Below, one piece after another: positions 1-7,387 of a stretch of DNA of 64,000 nucleotides. Position 1 is the first letter of the stretch, and the number at the start of each line of letters is the position of its first letter. A model generated the notes under the pieces. The model worked only from the letters and a program-made list of their open reading frames with translations. It did no database searches and had not been told where the DNA came from. Source of the stretch: Phytopseudomonas dryadis (GTDB lineage Bacteria; Pseudomonadota; Gammaproteobacteria; Pseudomonadales; Pseudomonadaceae). Made by a program: the position numbers and the translations under genes. The stretch lies in the NCBI RefSeq assembly GCF_004327355.1, contig NZ_QJUM01000009.1, positions 62,001-126,000 of the forward strand, in the 5' to 3' direction.

Positions 1-333
1 GACGATGGCCGCCGCCCAGCTGTGGCCGTGGGTGATCGAACCGCAGGCCTGCGCGGGCCATTGCGGGGCGCGATCCTCGCCCACGGCCGGCACGCTGGCA
101 GTACCGGTGACCCGGCGCAGCGCTTCACGGGCACAGAGCCGGCCGGCGAGGTGTTCGGCCTGGCGCTTGGCCACACCGCGCACGGCGGGGATGGCGGCGC
201 GGCTGAAATCATCGGCCTGCAGCAGGTTCGCATCGAAGCGCGTGCTGATCAGCTGCGCCCCGGCAACGGCCCGGGGCAGGGGCCAATGGTCGCTCAGCGG
301 GCTGCAGCAGGTGGGCAGGTAGGTCGGGTTCAT
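1..333 (-). CDS. pcpS: 4'-phosphopantetheinyl transferase, N-terminal part (3' end outside window)
   Basis: The reading frame starts at an ATG (complement of 331-333) and stays open to the window edge, giving 111 residues that begin MNPTYLPTCC. It contains a basic stretch (GVAKRQAEHLAGRLCAREAL) and ends in ITHGHSWAAAIV, the conserved ITHG motif of Sfp/EntD-type enzymes. Such enzymes move phosphopantetheine from CoA onto acyl and peptidyl carrier proteins. In Pseudomonas a single enzyme, PcpS, serves both primary and siderophore synthesis. The catalytic acidic residues further on lie outside the window. The family call is firm; the symbol rests on genus context. Confidence 0.85.
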   Translation of the reverse strand, partial: MNPTYLPTCCSPLSDHWPLPRAVAGAQLISTRFDANLLQADDFSRAAIPAVRGVAKRQAEHLAGRLCAREALRRVTGTASVPAVGEDRAPQWPAQACGSITHGHSWAAAIV

Positions 334-392
334 GGCCGGCATTCTGCCGTGGCAGGCGCAACGCCGCCAGTCGGATCGTGCTTCCGCTTCTC

Positions 393-448
393 GTTCAGCC
401 GAGGTTCAGCACGGGTTCAGGTCGGGTTCAGTGGCGCTTCGGCAAGAT
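393..448 (+). promoter_or_regulatory. PhoP box (four GTTCAG half-sites) and -10 of the oprH promoter
   Basis: GTTCAG occurs at 393, 404, 415 and 426, exactly 11 bp apart, so all four lie on one helix face. The P. aeruginosa PhoP box is two GTTCAG repeats separated by 5 bp, so this array could hold two PhoP dimers. A -10-like CAAGAT (443-448) follows 11 bp after the last repeat, the usual geometry of a PhoP-activated promoter. oprH starts at 494. Low Mg2+ autoregulation of oprH-phoP-phoQ is the expected outcome. Confidence 0.85.
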
Positions 449-493
449 CGCTCTCGAGTTTTTCCTTCACCCACTGCCATTCGAGGGCATCAC

Positions 494-1102
494 ATGAAAC
501 CGACTCTGACCAAGCTGGCTCTGGCCACTTCCCTGCTGTTCGGCGCGGCCACCGCCGCCCATGCCGACAACAACTTCGCCGGCCTCACCTGGGGCCAGAC
601 CAGCAACAACATCCAGAAGTCTTCGGCGCTGAACGCCAACCTGGGCAACCCGAACTTCGACAGCGTCATCAACAACACCAGTACCTGGGGCATACGTGCC
701 GGCCAGCAGAACGATGCCGGCCGTTACTACGCGACCTACGAGTACATCTCCGGCAGCAACAACGGCTACAAGCTGCGTCAGCAGAACCTGCTCGGCAGCT
801 ACGATGCCTTCCTGCCGCTGAACGAGAACGGCACCAAGCTGTTCGGTGGCGGCACCCTGGGTCTGGTCAAGCTTGAGCAGAACAGCCCGGGCGTCTCGCG
901 TGACACCAATGTCGGGTATGCTGCCGGTCTGCAGGCTGGCCTGCTGCAGGACGTCAACGAGAATGCCTCCGTCGAAGGCGGCTATCGTTACCTGCGCACC
1001 AACGCCAGCACCGAGTTCGCCCCGCACGATCAGGGCAAGGTCGGCTCCCTCGACCTGCATAGCAGCGGTCAGTGGTACCTGGGTGCCAACTACAAATTTT
1101 AA
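494..1102 (+). CDS. oprH: Outer membrane protein OprH, small beta-barrel
   Basis: 202 residues with a signal peptide cleaved after AHA, then a barrel rich in alternating aromatic strands and ending GANYKF, with the C-terminal Phe of outer membrane proteins. Segments such as LRQQNLLGSYDAFLP, KLFGG and EGGYRYLRTNAST match P. aeruginosa OprH closely. OprH is an eight-stranded barrel that binds LPS and stabilises the outer membrane under low Mg2+. The ATG at 494 was chosen because it begins the signal peptide; longer upstream readings run through the PhoP boxes. It is first in oprH-phoP-phoQ. Confidence 0.95.
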   Translation: MKPTLTKLALATSLLFGAATAAHADNNFAGLTWGQTSNNIQKSSALNANLGNPNFDSVINNTSTWGIRAGQQNDAGRYYATYEYISGSNNGYKLRQQNLLGSYDAFLPLNENGTKLFGGGTLGLVKLEQNSPGVSRDTNVGYAAGLQAGLLQDVNENASVEGGYRYLRTNASTEFAPHDQGKVGSLDLHSSGQWYLGANYKF

Positions 1103-1161
1103 TGGGTGGTTGAGGCGCTGCAGACAGGTCGATCGCGCCATGGCGTTATGCTGATTCGATG

Positions 1162-1258
1162 AAAAGCGCTGGAGGCTGGAAAGCTGAACGAGACACCGCG
1201 GTGTGGCGTCGCGCGCGGATGGCTTTTCGTTCAGCCTCCAGCTTTCCAGCGCCGTTTT
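1162..1258. repeat. Dispersed ~100-bp inverted repeat, copy 1
   Basis: Arms at about 1165-1190 and 1229-1252 read GCGCTGGAGGCTGGAAAGC and, on the other strand, GCGCTGGAAAGCTGGAGGC: the same two short modules in swapped order. Related elements occur near 3443, 15845, 44051 and 44731. This copy fills most of the 272-bp gap between oprH and phoP, and a transcript crossing it should form a hairpin. Confidence 0.75.
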
Positions 1259-1374
1259 CGACTCGTGTCGGCTCGTCAAGCGTATGGCGCGGTCGTCCTG
1301 GGCGGTCGAGCCGCTGTTCTGTCTTGTCGCTTGAAGCTTGCGGCTTGACGCTTATGGAGGGAGGACATGCAACG

Positions 1375-2052
1375 ATGAAATTGCTGGTCGTGGAGGATGA
1401 AGCGCTGCTGCGCCATCATCTCTATACCCGCCTCGGCGAACAGGGCCATGTGGTGGACGCGGTGGCCGATGCCGAGGAGGCGCTGTACCGTGTCGATCAA
1501 TACCACCACGACCTGGCGGTGATCGATCTCGGCCTGCCGGGGATCAGCGGCCTGGATCTGATCCGCCAGTTGCGCAGTCGCGACAAGACCTTCCCCATTC
1601 TGATTCTCACCGCCCGCGGCAACTGGCAGGACAAGGTCGAGGGCCTGGCCTCGGGCGCCGACGACTACGTGGTCAAACCCTTCCAGTTCGAAGAGCTGGA
1701 GGCACGTCTCAATGCGCTGCTGCGGCGCTCTTCGGGTTTCATCCAGTCGACCATCGAAGCCGGCCCCCTGCAGTTGGACCTGAACCGCAAGCAGGCGCTG
1801 ATCGATGGCACCGGCATGGGTCTCACCGCCTATGAGTACCGCATCCTCGAATACCTCATGCGCCATCATCAGCAGGTGGTGCCCAAGGAGCGGCTGATCG
1901 AACAGCTGTACCCCGACGACGAAGAGCGCGATCCGAACGTGATTGAGGTACTGGTCGGGCGTCTGCGGCGCAAGCTGGAAAGCTGCAACGGCTTCAAACC
2001 CATCGAGACCGTGCGCGGCCAGGGCTACCTGTTCACCGAGCGCTGCCGATGA
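1375..2052 (+). CDS. phoP: Response regulator PhoP, OmpR family
   Basis: 225 residues. The receiver domain (1-115) carries the acidic pocket VEDE, phosphoacceptor Asp51 (AVIDLGLPG), Thr79 and Lys101 (VVKPF). A winged-helix DNA-binding domain (about 125-222) contains LTAYEYRILEYLM and RLRRKLE, ending RGQGYLFTERCR. It is nearly identical to P. aeruginosa PhoP, which answers low Mg2+ and controls LPS modification and polymyxin resistance. The start is the ATG beginning MKLLVVEDE; longer upstream readings cross the repeat element. It overlaps phoQ by 4 bases (ATGA). Confidence 0.97.
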   Translation: MKLLVVEDEALLRHHLYTRLGEQGHVVDAVADAEEALYRVDQYHHDLAVIDLGLPGISGLDLIRQLRSRDKTFPILILTARGNWQDKVEGLASGADDYVVKPFQFEELEARLNALLRRSSGFIQSTIEAGPLQLDLNRKQALIDGTGMGLTAYEYRILEYLMRHHQQVVPKERLIEQLYPDDEERDPNVIEVLVGRLRRKLESCNGFKPIETVRGQGYLFTERCR

Positions 2053-3428
2053 GGTCAGGCGTCAGGCGGCTGCGCCGGCACTGGATCTCCTCTCTGCGTC
2101 TGCGCCTGATGCTGGGCAGCGCGGTGCTGGCCGTATTGTTCATGCTGGCGCTGCTGCCGGCGTTGCGCGGGGCCTTTCTCATTGCCCTCGAGCAATCCGT
2201 GGAAAAACGCCTGGCCGCCGATGCCGGTACGCTGATTTCCGCGGCGCGCACCGATAACGGCAAGCTGCAGATGCCGGACAAACTGCCCGACGAGGAATTC
2301 GACATCCCCGATGCCCAGTTGCTGGGTTTCATCTATGACCGCGAGGGCCACATGGTCTGGCAATCGCGTTCGGCGCGCGACATCTCGGTTTCCTACCTGC
2401 CGCGCTACGACGGGCGCGGCGACGAGCTGCTGCGTGCCACCGATCGCCAGGGCCGCGAGTTCTACATCTATGACGTCGAGATCAAGCTGCTGCGCGGACA
2501 GAGCGCGGCCTTCAGCATCGTCACCATGCAGCCTGCCAGCGATACCCAGGCGTTGTACGCCGATTTCATGGGCCAGCTCTATCTCTGGCTCGGTGGCGCC
2601 TTGCTGTTGCTGCTCGGCCTGCTCTGGTTCGGCCTGACCTGGGGCTTTCGCAGCCTGCGCGGCCTGCGCGAGGAACTGGACGAGGTGGAGAGCGGCACCC
2701 GCGCCCGTCTCAGCGATGAGCACCCGCGCGAACTGCTGCGCCTGACCGGCTCGCTGAACCGCCTGCTCGATAGCGAGCGTCAGCAGCGCGAGCGCTACCG
2801 CCATTCCCTGGACGACCTGGCGCACAGCCTGAAAACCCCGCTCTCGGTGTTGCAGAGCGTGGCCGAAGTGATCGCCGCCCAGCCGGAGAATCGCGAACAG
2901 TCGCGGGTGTTGCAGGGGCAGGTGGAAAGGATGAGCCAGCAGATCGGCTACCAGTTGCAGCGCGCCAGCCTGCGCAAGAGCGGCCTGGTTCGCCATCGGG
3001 TACGTCTGACGCTGGTGCTGGACAACCTGTGCGATGCGCTGGACAAGGTCTACCGCGGCAAGCGGGTGGAGGTGCAGCGGCATTTCGATGCCTGGCTGGA
3101 AATCCCCATGGAGCGTGCGGCGCTGCTGGAGCTGCTCGGCAACCTGCTGGAGAACGCTTACCGCCTGTGCCTGGGCCGTGTGCGGATTTCCGCCAGCATC
3201 GCAGACGGCATCTGCGAACTGTGCGTCGAGGACGATGGCCCCGGCGTTCCGGTAGACCAGCGGGCGCGCATCCTGCGGCGCGGCGAGCGGCTGGATGCCC
3301 AGCATCCGGGGCAGGGCATCGGCACCGCGGTGGTCAAGGACATCATCGAGAGCTATGAGGGCGAGCTGTTTCTCGACGAGTCCGAGCTGGGTGGCGCGGC
3401 GTTTCGCATTCGTATCGCCATTGGCTAG
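2049..3428 (+). CDS. phoQ: Sensor histidine kinase PhoQ
   Basis: 459 residues. A first membrane helix lies near 20-45, a periplasmic sensor at about 46-172 with an acidic stretch DEEFDIPDAQ, and a second helix near 176-198. HAMP-like linker and H-box follow (DLAHSLKTPL, His259), then the N-box LLGNLLENAYRL and G-boxes DDGPGVP and GQGIGTAV. PhoQ senses divalent cations and antimicrobial peptides and phosphorylates or dephosphorylates PhoP. The ATGA overlap with phoP indicates translational coupling. It is about 10 residues longer than the P. aeruginosa protein as I recall it. Confidence 0.96.
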   Translation: MRSGVRRLRRHWISSLRLRLMLGSAVLAVLFMLALLPALRGAFLIALEQSVEKRLAADAGTLISAARTDNGKLQMPDKLPDEEFDIPDAQLLGFIYDREGHMVWQSRSARDISVSYLPRYDGRGDELLRATDRQGREFYIYDVEIKLLRGQSAAFSIVTMQPASDTQALYADFMGQLYLWLGGALLLLLGLLWFGLTWGFRSLRGLREELDEVESGTRARLSDEHPRELLRLTGSLNRLLDSERQQRERYRHSLDDLAHSLKTPLSVLQSVAEVIAAQPENREQSRVLQGQVERMSQQIGYQLQRASLRKSGLVRHRVRLTLVLDNLCDALDKVYRGKRVEVQRHFDAWLEIPMERAALLELLGNLLENAYRLCLGRVRISASIADGICELCVEDDGPGVPVDQRARILRRGERLDAQHPGQGIGTAVVKDIIESYEGELFLDESELGGAAFRIRIAIG

Positions 3429-3442
3429 AGGGAGCCGCAAGT

Positions 3443-3542
3443 GGCCGATAGGAGCGCTGGAGGCTGGAAGCTGAACGACAAGCAAACCCCATGGGCTCTT
3501 TCGTCCAGCTTTCCAGCCTCAAGCGCTTTTGATCGAAGGCCG
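3443..3542. repeat. Dispersed ~100-bp inverted repeat, copy 2
   Basis: It runs from GGCCGATAGGAGCGCT through CTCAAGCGCTTTTGATCG to GAAGGCCG just after phoQ. It is almost the exact reverse complement of the copy at 44051-44154, including the central segment ACGACAAGCAAACC and CTCTTTCGTCCAGC. Its position suggests a role as a 3' end hairpin for the oprH operon, though there is no clear T-tract. Confidence 0.8.
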
Positions 3543-3617
3543 CTTCTGCCTTATGGCTACCATCCCCCGTTATGCACACTTCTGGCTTGAAGCTTGAAGC
3601 TTACCGCCGGCTTCCCT

Positions 3618-3666
3618 AGGGGGGAATCCGCCATCACGGTTGGCGAAAGCGTGCGGAAAACCGCCA
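3618..3666 (+). promoter_or_regulatory. Tandem dyads upstream of dctA, candidate DctD sites
   Basis: Two related dyads, AGGGGGGAATCCGCCA (3618-3633) and GTGCGGAAAACCGCCA (3651-3666), lie 33 bp apart centre to centre, about three helical turns. They resemble the tandem upstream activating sites of rhizobial dctA as I recall them. They sit about 85-120 bp upstream of a sigma-54 promoter with AT-rich DNA between, suitable for IHF bending. Binding by DctD is inferred. Confidence 0.55.
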
Positions 3667-3741
3667 TCGGCAAGGTGTTTTTCCTCTTTTTATTATCGTA
3701 ATTGTTTGATTTTAAACATTATTATTGAGTTTACTCATGGC

Positions 3742-3757
3742 TGGCATGGCCCTTGCG
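3742..3757 (+). promoter_or_regulatory. Sigma-54 promoter of dctA
   Basis: TGGCATGGCCCTTGCG matches the -24/-12 consensus TGGCACG-N4-TTGCW with the invariant GG and GC in correct spacing. Transcription would start near 3768, leaving a ~118-base leader before dctA. The AT-rich stretch 3675-3735 upstream fits an IHF-assisted enhancer promoter. Confidence 0.8.
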
Positions 3758-3885
3758 ATAGCGCTGCCAAGGGTGCGTGCGCGCACCTATTAACAAATCC
3801 CTCCAGGTCAGGGGGGTTGGCGCCTAAACAAGAAAGGTGGTGCGGACATCGCTGGATGTCTTGCCGCGCCCCATGAGGATTCACC

Positions 3886-5217
3886 ATGACTGCCACAACG
3901 AATGACGTTGTCCGTCAACCGTTCTACAAGATGCTCTATGTCCAGGTGTTGTTCGCCATCACCATCGGTATTCTCCTCGGCCACTTCTATCCGGAAACCG
4001 GTGTTGCCCTCAAACCGCTTGGCGATGGTTTCGTCAAGCTGATCAAAATGGTCATCGCCCCCATCATCTTCTGTACCGTGGTCAGCGGCATCGCCGGCAT
4101 GCAGGACATGAAGGCGGTCGGCAAGACCGGTGGCTACGCCCTGCTGTACTTCGAGGTGGTTTCCACCATTGCCCTGATCATCGGCCTGGTGGTGGTCAAC
4201 GTCGCCCAGCCGGGTGTCGGCATGCACATCGACCCGAGCACGCTGGACACCAGCAAGATCGCCGCCTACGCCCAGGCCGGCGAACAGCAGAGCACCGTGG
4301 CCTTCCTGCTCAACGTGATCCCGTCCACCGTGGTCGGCGCGTTCGCCAACGGCGATATCCTGCAGGTGCTGTTCTTCTCGGTGATCTTCGCCTTCGCCCT
4401 GCAGCGCATGGGCGAGTTCGGCAAGCCGGTGCTGGAGTTCATCGACCGTATCGCCCACGTGATGTTCGGCATCATCAACATGATCATGAAGGTCGCGCCC
4501 ATCGGTGCGTTCGGCGCCATGGCCTTCACCATCGGCCAGTACGGTGTCGGTTCGCTGGTGCAGCTCGGCCAGTTGATGATCTGCTTCTATATCACCTGCC
4601 TGCTGTTCGTCCTGGTGGTGCTCGGCGGTATCGCCCGCGCCCATGGTTTCAGCGTGTTGCGGCTGATCCGCTACATCCGCGAAGAGCTGATGATCGTGCT
4701 CGGCACTTCGTCCTCCGAGTCGGCGCTGCCGCGCATGCTGACCAAGATGGAGAAACTGGGTGCCAGCAAGCCGGTGGTCGGCCTGGTGATTCCCACCGGT
4801 TACTCGTTCAACCTCGACGGCACCTCGATCTACCTGACCATGGCCGCGGTGTTCATCGCCCAGGCCACCGATACGCCGATGGACATCACCCACCAGATCA
4901 CCCTGTTGCTGGTGCTGCTGGTCGCCTCGAAGGGCGCGGCAGGGGTCACCGGTAGCGGTTTCATCGTGCTGGCCGCCACGCTTTCGGCCGTTGGCCACCT
5001 GCCGGTCGCCGGTCTGGCGCTGATCCTCGGTATCGACCGTTTCATGTCCGAAGCCCGCGCGCTGACCAACCTGGTCGGCAATGGCGTGGCCACCATCGTG
5101 GTCGCCAAGTGGTGCAAGGAGCTGGACGAAGAGGCGCTGCAACGCGAGCTGGCCTCCGGCGGCAAGCCGGAACTGGTTGGCGCTAGCGATACCACGGTGA
5201 GCAAGCCGACCGTCTGA
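3886..5217 (+). CDS. dctA: C4-dicarboxylate transporter DctA
   Basis: 443 residues of the DAACS (sodium or proton:dicarboxylate symporter) family, the usual length. It has eight or so membrane helices, the serine-rich hairpin motif [13 protein letters not shown], the signature [16 protein letters not shown], and the helix-8 region [17 protein letters not shown]. It imports succinate, fumarate and malate across the inner membrane. The ATG follows a GAGGA ribosome site. It is a single-gene unit with a sigma-54 promoter before and a terminator after; the DctB/DctD partners are not in the window. Confidence 0.95.
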   Translation: MTATTNDVVRQPFYKMLYVQVLFAITIGILLGHFYPETGVALKPLGDGFVKLIKMVIAPIIFCTVVSGIAGMQDMKAVGKTGGYALLYFEVVSTIALIIGLVVVNVAQPGVGMHIDPSTLDTSKIAAYAQAGEQQSTVAFLLNVIPSTVVGAFANGDILQVLFFSVIFAFALQRMGEFGKPVLEFIDRIAHVMFGIINMIMKVAPIGAFGAMAFTIGQYGVGSLVQLGQLMICFYITCLLFVLVVLGGIARAHGFSVLRLIRYIREELMIVLGTSSSESALPRMLTKMEKLGASKPVVGLVIPTGYSFNLDGTSIYLTMAAVFIAQATDTPMDITHQITLLLVLLVASKGAAGVTGSGFIVLAATLSAVGHLPVAGLALILGIDRFMSEARALTNLVGNGVATIVVAKWCKELDEEALQRELASGGKPELVGASDTTVSKPTV

Positions 5218-5232
5218 TCGCCGCTTGTGCTT

Positions 5233-5292
5233 GTCTCCTCCCGCCAGCCGTGGGAGGAGACACCCTTGACCCGTCGCACTGACGGGTTTTTT
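5233..5292 (+). terminator. dctA 3' hairpins and Rho-independent terminator
   Basis: A 10-bp perfect stem GTCTCCTCCC / GGGAGGAGAC (5233-5261) is followed directly by CCCGTC-gcact-GACGGG and TTTTTT (5270-5292). The second is a standard terminator. The first has no T-tract and may protect the transcript end. Confidence 0.85.
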
Positions 5293-5406
5293 ATGGCCTG
5301 CCGTCATCCCACGACCCTGGACATGACCCGGGGCACGCTACGGCGGCCTTGCGTGCCGAAGCCGTGCGGTAGCGGCGAGCAAGACGAATCCTCTTCCCTC
5401 ATGTCG

Positions 5407-5931
5407 TCAGGCCCCACCGGCAGGAAGGTTCTGTGCCGCCCACCGGCGCCCCGGCTCCGGGTCGACGCCGAAGCGCTCGGCGTAGAGTTCGTGGATCTCC
5501 GCCCAAGGCCCGTGTGCTTCCTCCTCGGAGAGGTGTCCGCCTGCGAGATGAGGTTCGAGCCGGGAAAGGTAAATTTCCCATCCGGTCGCGGTCTGGGCGG
5601 CGGGGAGGTCGTCGATGGTGTGCGTGAAGACCAATCGGCACTCGTCCCCCTCCCGAGTCAGCTCGAAGCTCTGCGGCTGACCGGCAAAGATCCAGGTCAA
5701 CAGATGCGGTGCCTCGACCTGCGTCACCTCCACGGACATACCGCCAGCGTCGATGATCTCGCCTGCGACGGGTGTCCAGTCTGCGGCACCCGGAAAGAAG
5801 CGCTCCAGTTCGGACGGCGTGCTGACCGCCTGCCACACGCGCTCAATCGGATAGCCGAGCGAGCGCTCGAAACGCAGCGCCGGCCGGCCGTCGACGGTCT
5901 CCAAAGTTCCATACGCCTTGGGTTCGGACAT
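5407..5931 (-). CDS. SRPBCC/AHSA1-domain protein
   Basis: 174 residues with a helix-grip fold signature near the start (RSLGYPIERVWQAVSTPSELERFFPG) and a strand-rich middle (MSVEVTQVEAPHLLTWIFAG), typical of AHSA1/Hsp90-activator-like START proteins. These bind hydrophobic ligands; no ligand can be named. It lies downstream of, and partly overlaps in another frame, an ArsR-like HTH gene, a pairing common in actinobacteria and some proteobacteria. The composition and pairing look acquired. The ATG has an AGGAA site 8 bases upstream. Confidence 0.8.
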   Translation of the reverse strand: MSEPKAYGTLETVDGRPALRFERSLGYPIERVWQAVSTPSELERFFPGAADWTPVAGEIIDAGGMSVEVTQVEAPHLLTWIFAGQPQSFELTREGDECRLVFTHTIDDLPAAQTATGWEIYLSRLEPHLAGGHLSEEEAHGPWAEIHELYAERFGVDPEPGRRWAAQNLPAGGA

Positions 5932-6202
5932 CGTTGTTCCTGCTTTCTCTCGATATGGCCAACGGTCGATGATCCGTGTCGATGGAGTGGAGCTTGTACC
6001 GCCCCTCCTTGACCGCGATCACCAGTCCGGCCGCCTGCAACACCTCAAGGTGCTGCGAGACGGCCTGACGGGAGGAGGTGAGTCCGTGCCTCGTCGCCAG
6101 TCGGCCGCACAGTTCGAACAGGGTCTGCCGATCCCGCGCAAGGCGTTCGTCGAGGATGGTCCGCCGAGTCCCATCGGCCAGCGCTTTGTACACGTCGCTC
6201 AC
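5843..6202 (-). CDS. ArsR-family HTH regulator, C-terminus probably frameshifted
   Basis: 119 codons from a GTG. Residues 1-80 are a clean ArsR winged helix: VYKALADGTRRTILDERL, recognition helix SSRQAVSQHLEVLQAAGL, wing KEGRYKLHSID. After HSIDT the frame turns into low-complexity sequence and overlaps the AHSA1 gene by 89 bases. The neighbouring frame from about 5975 reads IIDRWPYREKAGTTMSEP, which looks like the expected last helix and runs straight into the AHSA1 protein without a stop. A small deletion near 5971-5982 would explain this. The DNA-binding core seems intact. Confidence 0.7.
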   Translation of the reverse strand: MSDVYKALADGTRRTILDERLARDRQTLFELCGRLATRHGLTSSRQAVSQHLEVLQAAGLVIAVKEGRYKLHSIDTDHRPLAISRESRNNDVRTQGVWNFGDRRRPAGAAFRALARLSD

Positions 6203-6213
6203 GTCTCAACGTT

Positions 6214-6233
6214 AGGCAAGTAAACATTTGCCT
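6214..6233. promoter_or_regulatory. Candidate ArsR-type operator
   Basis: The inverted repeat AGGCAA-N8-TTGCCT lies 11 bases upstream of the HTH gene start, within its likely promoter. Position and symmetry fit an autoregulatory operator. Inferred only. Confidence 0.5.
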
Positions 6234-6368
6234 GTCAATCGGGCCCGCTGTTCAGGCGGGCGCAGGGGGCAGTCGCCGCGGCGTGGATGAGTGCGGATGG
6301 TGAGAGGCTGCGCGGATATACGAAGAATGCGGGTCGGCCCGTACTGTAAGAGCAGCATGCAGTGCTGT

Positions 6369-7253
6369 TCAGGCCAGGAATGCCGGCTTGAGGACTGCCT
6401 CGCACCACTGGTGAAAGTGGGTGGGCGTGGTCTTCTCGGGCGTTCTCGTCACGCCCAGATCGAGCCCTTCGCCCTTGGCGCGGGCCATGGCGGTCATGCC
6501 CTCGGCCATGGCTTCGGAGAAGCCGAAACCGAGGAACTGCGCCTTGTAGGCATCGCTGGGAATCTGCCGGTAGGCGATATCGCGGCCCAGCACTTCGCTC
6601 ATGATCCGCGCCATCTGGTTGAAGGAGATGTTCTCCGGGCCGAGTACCGGCACCTCCTGCTGTCCCACCCAGGTCTCATCCAGCAGCCAGCGCGCCGCCA
6701 CGGCGGCGATGTCGCCCGTCGAGCAGGAGGGCAGTTCCAGGTCGCCTGGAATCGGCAGAAAGAACGCCCCTTTCTCACGCAATGCGCGCAGTTGCATCAG
6801 GATATTGTCCATGAACGAAGGCATGGCGAGCGCACGCTGGTGCACGCCCGTGGCGGCGATGAGATCGTCCATGGCCAGCGAACCGGTCACGTAGCCGGCG
6901 TCCTTGGCCTGGGCGGTGCCGCGGCCCAGGGCCGTGATCTCCACCACGTGGGTGATGCTGCTGGCCTCGATCGCCGCGGCGGCGGGACGACTGAAATCCA
7001 CATACGCCTGGGCAACGCTGGCCGCCTTCGGGTCGGCAGGAACGAGCCAGAACAGGGCTCTTGCGCCGTCGAAGGCGCGTTCGACGGTCGCTGCATCTGC
7101 GTGGCTGCCCTCCACGATTTCGACGCGCGTGCGCACTTCGGCGGAGAGTTTCGAGGCGTTGCGCACGATGACCCGAACGGGTGTCTGCGTAGCGAGCAGA
7201 TGCGCAAGCAACTGGCTGCCAATCTGGCCGGTCGGGGCGGTCACGACGATCAT
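6369..7253 (-). CDS. NmrA-like NAD(P)-binding oxidoreductase
   Basis: 294 residues starting MIVVTAPTGQIGSQLL, a Rossmann glycine motif of the GxxGxxG type near residues 8-13, followed by VRVIVRNASKL, which would contact NADP phosphate. The middle (ALFWLVP, THVVEITALG) and C-terminal half fit atypical short-chain dehydrogenases of the NmrA/YtfG group, which act as quinone reductases or redox sensors. The catalytic Tyr-Lys pair is not obvious. It is divergent from the AraC regulator at 7388, with an inverted repeat between them. Confidence 0.8.
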   Translation of the reverse strand: MIVVTAPTGQIGSQLLAHLLATQTPVRVIVRNASKLSAEVRTRVEIVEGSHADAATVERAFDGARALFWLVPADPKAASVAQAYVDFSRPAAAAIEASSITHVVEITALGRGTAQAKDAGYVTGSLAMDDLIAATGVHQRALAMPSFMDNILMQLRALREKGAFFLPIPGDLELPSCSTGDIAAVAARWLLDETWVGQQEVPVLGPENISFNQMARIMSEVLGRDIAYRQIPSDAYKAQFLGFGFSEAMAEGMTAMARAKGEGLDLGVTRTPEKTTPTHFHQWCEAVLKPAFLA

Positions 7254-7332
7254 CAGGGATCTCCTTAGGGTGTGCGCGCCAGGGGATTGAGTGTTCTGGT
7301 CGCGGTTTGGCCGTACCTTAATCCTTGTGGTG

Positions 7333-7378
7333 CGAACGATTCATTCTTTATAGTGCGGATTACTTTATCAATCGTTCG
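7333..7378. promoter_or_regulatory. Inverted repeat between the NmrA-like and AraC genes
   Basis: CGAACGATT (7333-7341) and AATCGTTCG (7370-7378) are perfect 9-bp arms with a 28-bp AT-rich spacer. Such widely spaced half-sites in a divergent promoter fit an AraC-type operator. The right arm ends 9 bases before the araC-like start codon. Confidence 0.5.
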
Positions 7379-7387
7379 TTTCTTCCC

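Noticed and set aside
2055..3485. Long minus-strand frame across phoQ
   Set aside because: It is a shadow of the third-position GC bias. phoQ has full kinase motifs and is coupled to phoP.
3808..5307. 499-codon minus-strand frame across dctA
   Set aside because: His/Asp/Gln-rich low-complexity product with no motif, opposite a clear transporter.
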